Both the position numbers and the translations under genes were made by a program. Shown piece after piece: positions 1 through 6,742 of a stretch of 7,383 bases of DNA. Source of the stretch: JANQRV01 sp964533785 (GTDB lineage Bacteria; Bacteroidota; Bacteroidia; Chitinophagales; Saprospiraceae); assembly GCA_964533785.1 (NCBI GenBank), contig CAZHNG010000335.1, positions 1 through 7,383 of the forward strand, written 5' to 3'. The stretch's first letter is position 1; each line of letters opens with the position of its first letter. Under the pieces are notes generated by a model. It was not told where the DNA came from and did no database searches. It was given only the letters and a program-made list of their open reading frames with translations.

Positions 1-623
1 TTGGACGAAAAGACGGCTTCAAAATGCAAAGAAATTTGTGTTACAGTGTATTTAGTGGCGCACTTAAATAAAAAACTTTTGATCAGAATATCATTGAAGT
101 TTCCTTGTAGTCTATCCGGGAAATTGGACGAAAATTTCATAGAACGCCAATTTTTGCAAATAATCAATGCCAAAATAGGGCCACTCAATTTTCCGGGTAC
201 AAGAGCCAAAATTTGTAATTTCAAAATCTTTTCTATATTTGTACCACTCACAACAGGTATAAACCCAGAAAATCATCCATCTTTTACCTTAAAAAGGTGG
301 TCTAGCTCATCAAACTGGGGTAGCTTTCTGTAGGAAGCAGCCGAAAATAATTCAACACTTATTGTCATTTTAACGACATGTCCAGAAACTAACTTACGCT
401 ATTCAATTTAGGTGCGATAAAGGATAAAAGAGGTAAAATTTGAATGCATTAAAATGACACCTTAGCCAGTAAATCTGGGATCTAAAGCAATGCGTCTGTT
501 ATATACAAATGAGCAAAGCGCTCGAAGGTTAATAAAAAGTTAAGATTACGTTATGGCTTTTTAACATAAAAGCATAATTTTACGAAAGTATTTTTTGAAT
601 TAGTAAAATAAAATTGGATTGGT
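1..623. other. AT-rich non-coding stretch upstream of the susC-like gene
   Basis: No convincing gene lies here. The stretch is visibly richer in A and T than the downstream genes. One frame is open from the left edge to a TAG at 331-333 on the + strand, but its translation has no recognisable domain, no signal peptide and a composition unlike the neighbouring proteins, so I do not call it a gene. The part nearest the operon (about 334-623) should carry its promoter and any operator. I found no clean match to the Bacteroidota promoter consensus (TTTG about 20 bp before TAnnTTTG). The nearest sequence, at 589-597, has one extra base between TA and TTTG and lacks a good upstream element. The region also holds an 11-bp inverted repeat, described separately, and an 11-bp direct repeat at 1-11 and 124-134. 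No tRNA or riboswitch-like fold was recognised by eye. Confidence 0.6.
363..459. repeat. 11-bp perfect inverted repeat in the operon leader
   Basis: TGTCATTTTAA at 363-373 and its exact reverse complement TTAAAATGACA at 449-459 are separated by 75 bp. An 8-bp palindrome, GACATGTC (375-382), sits just inside the left arm, and AATGCATT (443-450) overlaps the right arm. The arms lie 165-261 bp upstream of the susC-like start. Such spacing could suit two binding sites for a dimeric regulator with DNA looping, or the base of a long stem in a leader RNA. Function is inference; only the repeat itself is seen. The AT-rich background raises the chance of a coincidental match. Confidence 0.4.
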
Positions 624-3600
624 ATGAAAAAACTCTCACTAGTTTTTGGACTGGTGCTCTTCGCTATTGGTATATCCGTAGCACAGAGGACAGTCACGGG
701 TACCGTAGTAGATGACGCCGGTGAACCTCTCATTGGGGCCAGTATCCTGGTAAAAGGTACATCCTCAGGAACGGTCACCGACATCGACGGTACATATTCA
801 CTCGCCGTACCTGATGGTAGCAATACCTTAGTTTTTAGCTACACTGGTTTCACCACTTTAGAAATTAACCTTGGCGCATCTAACGTTGTTGATGTGGTCT
901 TAGAACAAGGGGTAGAATTGGGCGAAGTAGTTGTAACAGGTCTAGGTATTGAAAAAGAAAAGAAAGCACTTGGTTTTGGTGTTGCTACGCTGACCAACGA
1001 AGTACTGACGGCTCGCCAGGAGACTGACGTTGCGCGTCTATTGCGCGGACAGGCTACCGGGGTAGACATTACCCAGACTTCCGGTCTGGCCGGTTCGGGT
1101 ACTAACATCATTATCCGGGGGTTCTCTTCCATTACCGGTTCTAACCAGCCACTTTTCGTGGTGGATGGTGTACCTTTCAACACCGATCAAAACACGGGTG
1201 ACCAAAACTTTACTTCCGGTAGTGCTTCGGCTTCCTCCCGTTTTATGGATCTGGATCCTAACGTAATCGAAGAGATCTCCATCCTGAAGGGTTTGTCGGC
1301 TACCGTACTGTACGGGGAGGCCGGACGTAACGGGGTGGTACTGGTTACGACCAAAAACGGTAAAGCCGGCGCCGGCGCTACCAAAGGTATGGAGGTTAGT
1401 GTGACGCAGTCGGTTTTCCAATCTGAGATTGCGAACCTGCCGGATTATCAGGATACCTACGGTAATGGATTTAACGCTGGTTTCGGTTGGTTCTTCTCCA
1501 ACTGGGGAGCGGCTTTTGATGATCTGAGACCTTCTTCCTACGGTTCTGATTACCGGGGAGAAAAAGACGGTCGGGTACTGATTACCCACCCATACGATCA
1601 GCCGCGTTACGCGGATGCTTTTCCTGAGTTTGCCGGTGCGGAATATGTGCACCAGGCATACAATGGTGTGGAAGAGTTCTTCGAACCAGGTCTGTCTTCT
1701 AATACCAACATCTCTATTCAGAGCCAGTTAGGAAGCAATTCTTCCATTTCTGCTACTTATTCTTTTTTGACAGAAGAAGGATTCTTACCTCGTCTGGATG
1801 ATCAGAGAGACAATGCACGTTCTAACTACGTGGATAAGCACAACTTTGGTTTGGGTGCACGAACCCGACTAGCCAATGGAATCGGTCTGAAAGGTACCTT
1901 TAATTACGTAAATACCGATCGGGTGGCCCCGTTCACTTCTCCCGCTTTCGGTGGTTCTGGTAGTGGTCTGTTTGCGGCCATCCTGTTTACGCCACGCTCG
2001 ATTGACTTGATGAACCTGCCTTACCAGAATCCAATTGACGGTAGTACGGTTTATTACCGTCGTGGTTCTATCATAGAGAACCCACGTTGGGTACTGAACA
2101 ACTCCGCTCAGACGGAAGATATACAACGCTTCTTCTCCACTATTGAAGCAGACTACGAGTTTTCTGATAATTTCAAATTACTGTACCGTCTTGGTATCGA
2201 CAGCTACAGCCAGGTGAACCAGCGCTACCAAAACAAAGGGGGCGCAGCGCTTTCTAATGGTTTAGGGGTTCTGGCTACTACTACTGAAACTAACCGGATT
2301 ACGGAGCAGTTATTGAATGGTCTGTATAACTTCCAATTAACGGAAAACCTGTCGATTGACGGGGTAGTTGGGGTGAACTTGCGGAGGATCACCAATAATT
2401 TTTCTGGAGCTTTTTCTTCTCAGCAGTTTGTCTACGGTCTGATCGACCACGGTAACTTTATCGATCACGATTCCGATTCTTTTCGCTCTGAGGAGAATAC
2501 CCTGGGAGTATTTGCTACGACTACCTTGGCCTATAAGAACTACTTATATGTAAACTTACAGGCACGGAACGACTGGACTTCTACCCTGGAGCAGGAAAAT
2601 AACTCTGTTATTTATCCTTCTGCTTCTGTGTCTTTTGTACCGACGGATGCGTTTAACGGCCTGGCTAACAGTACGGTCCTGAATTATCTGAAACTGCGGG
2701 TAGGATACGGTACTTCTGCGGGTTATCCAGATCCCTATTCTACCAGAAGTGTCCTGAATGCCACTACACGTCAATTCATTACTCCTGAGGGTGCCGTATT
2801 AAATACCAACGCGGTAGATAACTTCCTGGGTAACCGTAACTTGACCCGCGAGTTGTTCGAAGAGATTGAAGGAGGGGTGGAAGCGCGCTTCCTTAGTAAC
2901 CGTGTGGGTGTCGATCTGTCTTTATACCAAAAGACTTCCCGTGACCTGATTATCAACCTGCCACTGGATCCGGCAACTGGTTTTACTTCGACTACGGTCA
3001 ACGCAGCTGAGGTAGAAAACCGGGGTATCGAGCTGGGAGTAAATCTTACGCCCGTTATTGCTGGTGATTTCAGCTGGGATGTGACTTTGAACTATACCAG
3101 AAACGTAAGTAATGTGAATTCCATCATCGAAGGGATTGATCAGGTGGCGATTGCTGGTTACACCACACTGGGTAACTACGCCATTCCAGATCAGCAGTAC
3201 GGTGTACTCTTTGGTCAACAGTTCAGTAGAAATGATGACGGCCAGATTTTTGTAAATGGTCAGGGTGGATACGTCCGGGGTGTAAACGGTGTAATCGGTG
3301 ACCCTAACCCCGATTTCCAGGCGAACTGGATCAACAATATTTCCTGGAAAGGGCTGAGCTTCGGCTTCCAGTGGCAGTACATTCAGGGGGGAGATATTTA
3401 CTCCTCTACGGTGGGTGCCCTGTTAGCACGTGGTAATACGGTAGATACGGATTTCGACAGAAACGTACCTTTAATCTTGCCTAATGGAGTGAAATCAGAT
3501 GGTACGCCGAACGATATTCAAGTGTATATCGGTGATGAGGCCTTTAATACCTTCTTCAACGATGCAGGTGCGGTAGTAGACGGTACGGTAATTCGTCTGC

Positions 3601-3836
3601 GTCAGATCTCCCTGGCCTACGCCTTACCTAAGAGTGTCCTGGAAAATACGCCGTTCGGCCGTCTGGGGATTACCCTTTCGGGTGAAAACCTTTGGTTTAA
3701 CGCACCTAACGTACCGGACGGTATCAATTTCGATCCTGAGGTGGCTAGCTTAGGAGTAGGTAACGGACGTGGTTTTGACTTCCGTACGGCCCCTACCGCT
3801 TCAAAGTATGGAGTAACCATTAATGCTACCTTCTAA
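624..3836 (+). CDS. SusC/RagA-family TonB-dependent outer-membrane transporter
   Basis: This is a complete 1070-aa outer-membrane importer that, with a SusD partner, takes up oligomeric nutrients using TonB-ExbBD energy. The signal peptide spans residues 1-20, with cleavage expected at SVA|Q. A carboxypeptidase-regulatory-like (CarboxypepD_reg) domain covers about 22-97 (RTVTGTVVDDAGEPLIGASI). A TonB-box-like GEVVVTG lies at 100-106. The plug covers about 110-245, with VVDGVPF at 179-185 and the end-of-plug motif LYGEAGRNG at 229-237, where most SusC proteins have LYGSRAANG. The rest is a 22-strand-type barrel with SusC landmarks: RNDW at 648-651, GDPNPDF from 892, the RLRQISLAY block near the end, and a terminal ATF ending in Phe, as expected for BAM-dependent insertion. 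The protein has no cysteine. The ATG at 624 is chosen because it directly precedes the MKK signal peptide; no Shine-Dalgarno is visible, which is normal in this phylum. It is the first gene of the operon, 47 bp before the SusD-like gene. Substrate is unknown, so no gene symbol is given. Confidence 0.96.
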   Translation: MKKLSLVFGLVLFAIGISVAQRTVTGTVVDDAGEPLIGASILVKGTSSGTVTDIDGTYSLAVPDGSNTLVFSYTGFTTLEINLGASNVVDVVLEQGVELGEVVVTGLGIEKEKKALGFGVATLTNEVLTARQETDVARLLRGQATGVDITQTSGLAGSGTNIIIRGFSSITGSNQPLFVVDGVPFNTDQNTGDQNFTSGSASASSRFMDLDPNVIEEISILKGLSATVLYGEAGRNGVVLVTTKNGKAGAGATKGMEVSVTQSVFQSEIANLPDYQDTYGNGFNAGFGWFFSNWGAAFDDLRPSSYGSDYRGEKDGRVLITHPYDQPRYADAFPEFAGAEYVHQAYNGVEEFFEPGLSSNTNISIQSQLGSNSSISATYSFLTEEGFLPRLDDQRDNARSNYVDKHNFGLGARTRLANGIGLKGTFNYVNTDRVAPFTSPAFGGSGSGLFAAILFTPRSIDLMNLPYQNPIDGSTVYYRRGSIIENPRWVLNNSAQTEDIQRFFSTIEADYEFSDNFKLLYRLGIDSYSQVNQRYQNKGGAALSNGLGVLATTTETNRITEQLLNGLYNFQLTENLSIDGVVGVNLRRITNNFSGAFSSQQFVYGLIDHGNFIDHDSDSFRSEENTLGVFATTTLAYKNYLYVNLQARNDWTSTLEQENNSVIYPSASVSFVPTDAFNGLANSTVLNYLKLRVGYGTSAGYPDPYSTRSVLNATTRQFITPEGAVLNTNAVDNFLGNRNLTRELFEEIEGGVEARFLSNRVGVDLSLYQKTSRDLIINLPLDPATGFTSTTVNAAEVENRGIELGVNLTPVIAGDFSWDVTLNYTRNVSNVNSIIEGIDQVAIAGYTTLGNYAIPDQQYGVLFGQQFSRNDDGQIFVNGQGGYVRGVNGVIGDPNPDFQANWINNISWKGLSFGFQWQYIQGGDIYSSTVGALLARGNTVDTDFDRNVPLILPNGVKSDGTPNDIQVYIGDEAFNTFFNDAGAVVDGTVIRLRQISLAYALPKSVLENTPFGRLGITLSGENLWFNAPNVPDGINFDPEVASLGVGNGRGFDFRTAPTASKYGVTINATF

Positions 3837-3846
3837 TTTGATCGCA

Positions 3847-3868
3847 TTTAGTTAATCGTTTAACTAAA
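3847..3868 (+). promoter_or_regulatory. Intergenic hairpin between the susC-like and susD-like genes
   Basis: TTTAGTTAA (3847-3855) pairs perfectly with TTAACTAAA (3860-3868) around a TCGT loop. This gives a 9-bp stem that fills much of the 47-bp gap. It is followed by CG and an A-rich run, not a U tract, so it is not a standard intrinsic terminator. It could protect the upstream or downstream message from exonucleases and so set the SusC to SusD ratio, or be a regulator half-site pair. The stem is almost all A-U, so its stability as RNA is modest. The structure is seen; the role is inferred. Confidence 0.4.
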
Positions 3869-3883
3869 CGTAAAAAAAGAAAT

Positions 3884-5590
3884 ATGAAATTAATCAATAA
3901 ATTATTTTTAATAGGGTTGGTATTGGGTATTACCCTGTCCTGTGAAAACACAGAACTGGATCTGCTGGAAAACCCCAACGCCGTATCGCCAGAAAACGCG
4001 AGTATAAATGACTTGTACAATAGTGTCCAGCTACAATTACGAAACACTTATAACAGTGCACAAGCTGTTCCAGGAGGGGTTGCTAGAATGTACCATATCG
4101 GTGTAGGGGATTTTGTCTACGAAAACTCCATTAATGAAGCTACCTTTAATGGTCTGTGGAATAATGCTTATGCTAACTTGTTACCTGACATCGACGCTCT
4201 CGTAAATCTAGCAGATGCTAACGGCTTTGATATACATGCCGGTTCTGCTAAGATTATTAAGGCTTATGTCCTGATGGTAATGGTGGACATTTTTGGTGAT
4301 GTACCCAACTCGGAAGCACTACAGGGAACGGATATTATTTCTCCGTCATCTGATCCGGGGCAACAGGTTTATGCCGATGCACTTGCCTTGATTGATGAGG
4401 CGATTGCCCAATTATCAGGCACCAATGCGGCAGCGCCTACCTACGATAGCTTCTTTGACGGTGATACCGACGGCTGGATTAAGTTTGGAAATACTTTGAA
4501 GCTAAGAGCAGCGCTGAACACCGGCGATGCGGGTACTATCAACTCATTGGTGAGTGGTGGGAATATCATTACTTCCGCAGCGGATGACGCCACTTTCAAG
4601 TACGGTAATACCCGTACGAACCCTAATTCGCGCCACCCGTTCTATACCAATCACTATGAGATTGGTGACGGTAACTACCTGTCTAATTACTACATGTGGC
4701 TGTTTATTGGTGAGCAGGAAGATGTGGATGGGATCGATATCGTAGATCCCCGTGCTAATTATTACTTCTACCGTAAAATAGAGGATGCTGCGGCGCAGGA
4801 TCAGACCACTTACGGTTGTAATGAATCTATCTTCCCCGACCAGGAGTCGGCCCCTGCCCACTGGGAAAACTTTGTTGACGAATTTTGCTACTGTATTGTA
4901 CCGGGTACCGGATATTCCGGAAGAGATCACCTAAACGGTCAGGGTATTCCACCCGACGGCCCGACTCGTACTTCTTACGGTCTTTACCCAGGTGGTGGCC
5001 AGTTTGACGATGCTTCTTTCCAGGATACCCGTCAGAATGGTTCTACCGGAGGCTTAGGTCAAGGTATCCTGCCGGTGATGATTTCACCGATGGTAGACTT
5101 AATGAGAGCGGAAGCGGCGCTTACTTTAGGTACTAACGATGATGCCAGAGCTATGCTGGAAAGCGGTATTCGTGCGTCTTTCGCTAAGGCTGAAAGTTTT
5201 GAGTCCCTGGTTTCTAGTACAGTGAATGCTACCGTTGAGGTGAGAGGAGTTGAAATTAATATCAAGGAGGTGTACGGTATTACTCAAGAAAAAGTAGATA
5301 GTTATGTGGATAGAGTGCTGGGAGTATACGACGCTGGAGATGATGATACCAAGTTGAATATTGTAATTTTGGAGCAGTACAAAGCATCCTGGGGTAATGG
5401 TTTGGAAGCCTATAATGCTTACCGCAGAACGGGTAAGCCCAACGGTATTCAACCTGGTCTGGAAGCAGATTTTGGTACCTTCCCGAACTCTATGCTGTAT
5501 CCGGCAGATCACGTAACCAGAAACGCTAACGTTAATCAGAGAAGCTTCTCTGATCGTGTGTTCTGGGCTCCTTCTTTAGATCTGTATTAA
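3884..5590 (+). CDS. SusD/RagB-like substrate-binding surface lipoprotein
   Basis: This is a complete 568-aa lipoprotein that should act as the extracellular lid of the SusC barrel and bind the substrate. The signal peptide ends in a lipobox at ITLSC, with Cys20 lipidated, followed by the acidic ENTELD stretch often seen on surface-exported Bacteroidota lipoproteins. The helical TPR-like scaffold is visible at about 85-205: LWNNAYANLLPDIDALV, the VDIFGDVP motif at 134-141, the YADALALIDEAIAQL helix, and WIKFGNTLKLRAAL. A central region holds GRDH (346-349), IPPDG (355-359) and YPGGGQFDD (368-376), which I recognise from the SusD-like_2 type of SusD homologue. Cys312, Cys335 and Cys337 lie just before it. 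The C-terminal part has MVDLMRAEAAL, a YKASWGNGLEAYNAYRRTG helix and a YPADHVTRNANV end. The MKLINK start at 3884 fits the signal peptide. A second in-frame stop (5600-5602) lies three codons after the first. The ligand cannot be predicted. Confidence 0.94.
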   Translation: MKLINKLFLIGLVLGITLSCENTELDLLENPNAVSPENASINDLYNSVQLQLRNTYNSAQAVPGGVARMYHIGVGDFVYENSINEATFNGLWNNAYANLLPDIDALVNLADANGFDIHAGSAKIIKAYVLMVMVDIFGDVPNSEALQGTDIISPSSDPGQQVYADALALIDEAIAQLSGTNAAAPTYDSFFDGDTDGWIKFGNTLKLRAALNTGDAGTINSLVSGGNIITSAADDATFKYGNTRTNPNSRHPFYTNHYEIGDGNYLSNYYMWLFIGEQEDVDGIDIVDPRANYYFYRKIEDAAAQDQTTYGCNESIFPDQESAPAHWENFVDEFCYCIVPGTGYSGRDHLNGQGIPPDGPTRTSYGLYPGGGQFDDASFQDTRQNGSTGGLGQGILPVMISPMVDLMRAEAALTLGTNDDARAMLESGIRASFAKAESFESLVSSTVNATVEVRGVEINIKEVYGITQEKVDSYVDRVLGVYDAGDDDTKLNIVILEQYKASWGNGLEAYNAYRRTGKPNGIQPGLEADFGTFPNSMLYPADHVTRNANVNQRSFSDRVFWAPSLDLY

Positions 5591-5610
5591 TTTATGTATT
5601 AATCCGGGTC

Positions 5611-5636
5611 TGGTCTGCCTTTGGATAGTCAGACCG
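5611..5636 (+). promoter_or_regulatory. Weak hairpin between the susD-like gene and the third lipoprotein gene
   Basis: GGTCTG (5612-5617) pairs with CAGACC (5630-5635), extended by one U-G wobble (5611 with 5636), around a 12-nt loop. GGTCTG also occurs at 5607-5612, so an alternative register exists. No U tract follows, so a terminator is unlikely. The gap between the genes is only 62 bp and the hairpin does not argue against co-transcription. An RNA-stability role is possible but unproven. Confidence 0.25.
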
Positions 5637-5652
5637 AATTGATAAAATTAGA

Positions 5653-6582
5653 ATGACTATTATGAAAATAAATAAAATCTTTTTAGCCCTCACGGCCCTT
5701 ACGGTGTTTGTTTTTTCCTGTGAATCGGAAGAACGGGGCCCCATTGTAGATTTAGCTAACCTGGAAACAGGTGCTTATCCGCGCCTGGTTTCGGAGACGG
5801 ATAAATTGTTTAATCTATTTGACATCAGCGGATCGAACTATACCTACCAGGTAGAATTCGTGGATATCGAAGGTGGCGAATTGATGGCGGAATACGTCGT
5901 GGACTTATTTTTCGATGATAACGATCCCTCAAACGGGGAGAAGAATTTAGGTCCGATCGAGTACGTCAGAGTTACGCCAGACCAATTATCGCCCGGTGAA
6001 TTTGGTTACCTGAGAGGACCGGAGATCACCATCAATGGTTCAGAAATCCTGACTGCACTCAATCTTACAGCGGATGATGTGTCTCCTGGAGATGAATTTG
6101 ACTTCGTAGGTAGATTAGTACTGACGGATGGTAGAATCTTCACTCAGACCAACTCTTCATCTACGGTTACGGGGAATGTTTTCCGCGGTCACTTTAACTT
6201 TTCCATGCCTGCGAGTTGTCCATCTGATTTGACGGGCACTTATGAGTACTCTACCACTGATATATGGTGTGGTGGAGACCCTGTTACAGGTACCGTGGAT
6301 ATCGAAGCTCAAGGAGGTGGTGTTTACAGCTTTAGTGATTGGGCGTTCGGAGCTTACGGTCCATGCTATGGTGGTGGTTCTGCCGGAGGTAGTCTTTTCT
6401 TCCAGGAAATTTGCGCAGAAGTCTCGTTCACTGGCTTTACTGATAGCTTTGGTGACACCTGGACCTTTACCTCTTCTATCGACGGAGAAGAGTGGACCAT
6501 CGGTTGGGAAAACACTTATGGGGAGGCTGCTACTTCCGTAATAACTTTCCCTGGTGGCGTGCCATTTACTTTGGTAGAATAA
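5653..6582 (+). CDS. SusE/SusF-position lipoprotein of unknown ligand, third gene of the SusCD operon
   Basis: This is a complete lipoprotein of 309 aa from the ATG at 5653, or 306 aa from the ATG at 5662. The latter gives MKINKIF, resembling the N-terminus of the SusD-like protein, and may be the true start. The lipobox is FVFSC with Cys23 (5653 numbering), followed by ESEE, an acidic run compatible with surface export. Residues about 25-185 look like a beta-rich binding domain beginning GPIVDLANLETGAYPRLV; I have seen this opening in lipoproteins encoded after SusD in Bacteroidota. From about 187 a second domain begins CPSDLTGTYEYSTTD. It is rich in glycine and aromatic residues and has Cys189, Cys206, Cys238 and Cys254, which could form two disulfides. 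By position it is an accessory surface glycan- or peptide-binding protein, but it has no clear similarity to SusE or SusF and no catalytic motif I recognise. Operon membership follows from the 62-bp gap and the terminator just after it. Confidence 0.85.
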   Translation: MTIMKINKIFLALTALTVFVFSCESEERGPIVDLANLETGAYPRLVSETDKLFNLFDISGSNYTYQVEFVDIEGGELMAEYVVDLFFDDNDPSNGEKNLGPIEYVRVTPDQLSPGEFGYLRGPEITINGSEILTALNLTADDVSPGDEFDFVGRLVLTDGRIFTQTNSSSTVTGNVFRGHFNFSMPASCPSDLTGTYEYSTTDIWCGGDPVTGTVDIEAQGGGVYSFSDWAFGAYGPCYGGGSAGGSLFFQEICAEVSFTGFTDSFGDTWTFTSSIDGEEWTIGWENTYGEAATSVITFPGGVPFTLVE

Positions 6583-6597
6583 TACGTAGAATATATT

Positions 6598-6623
6598 CTT
6601 TCTGTATGGAATAAGACAGAAAG
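6598..6623 (+). other. Hairpin just upstream of the operon terminator
   Basis: CTTTCTGT (6598-6605) pairs perfectly with ACAGAAAG (6616-6623) around a 10-nt loop. It starts 16 bp after the stop of the third lipoprotein gene and has no U tract of its own. With the following terminator it makes a double stem-loop at the 3' end of the message, which may protect it from 3' exonucleases. The role is inferred. Confidence 0.4.
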
Positions 6624-6634
6624 GTCTCTATTGT

Positions 6635-6676
6635 AAGACCCAATTTAAAATAACCTTTTAAGTTGGGTCTTTTTTA
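6635..6676 (+). terminator. Strong intrinsic terminator of the susCD operon
   Basis: The left arm at 6635-6650 (AAGACCCAATTTAAAA) pairs with the right arm at 6656-6671 (TTTTAAGTTGGGTCTT) over 16 positions, including one U-G wobble, around the 5-nt loop TAACC. A run of T follows to 6675. The stem plus U tract is a textbook Rho-independent terminator for + strand transcription. It separates the three-gene uptake operon from the ASST-like gene. The A-rich left arm gives some scope for function on the opposite strand, but no - strand gene needs it here. Confidence 0.88.
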
Positions 6677-6742
6677 TAGGGTATCCTTGAAAACTAAGAG
6701 GCTATCTTTTTGCTTATTCACAAAATTTCAAACATTAAGCTA

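Noticed and set aside
1..333. 110-aa frame open from the left edge on the + strand
   Set aside because: It starts with TTG at the very edge, has no recognisable domain or signal peptide, and its AT-rich, cysteine-scattered composition is unlike the adjacent genes. A gene tail entering from the left cannot be fully excluded, but nothing in the translation supports it.
589..597. Possible -7 promoter element (TA, six T, G) before the susC-like gene
   Set aside because: It has three instead of two bases between TA and TTTG, and no TTTG or TTG element sits at the expected distance upstream, so it is too weak to annotate.
1038..1652. 204-aa frame on the - strand inside the susC-like gene
   Set aside because: It lies wholly within the strongly supported transporter gene and its translation shows no domain; it is a by-product of the codon use of the real frame.
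4544..4930. 128-aa - strand frame inside the susD-like gene
   Set aside because: It is fully contained in the SusD-like coding region, which has clear family motifs in the + frame; the antisense translation is featureless.
6242..6541. 99-aa + strand frame inside the third lipoprotein gene
   Set aside because: It overlaps the lipoprotein in another frame, lacks a separate start context, and its translation has no recognisable features.
6687..6712. Possible promoter of the ASST-like gene (TTG at 6687-6689 and TATCTTTTTG at 6703-6712)
   Set aside because: The spacing between the two parts is about 13 bp, shorter than the usual 19-21 bp, and the second element does not fit TAnnTTTG exactly.
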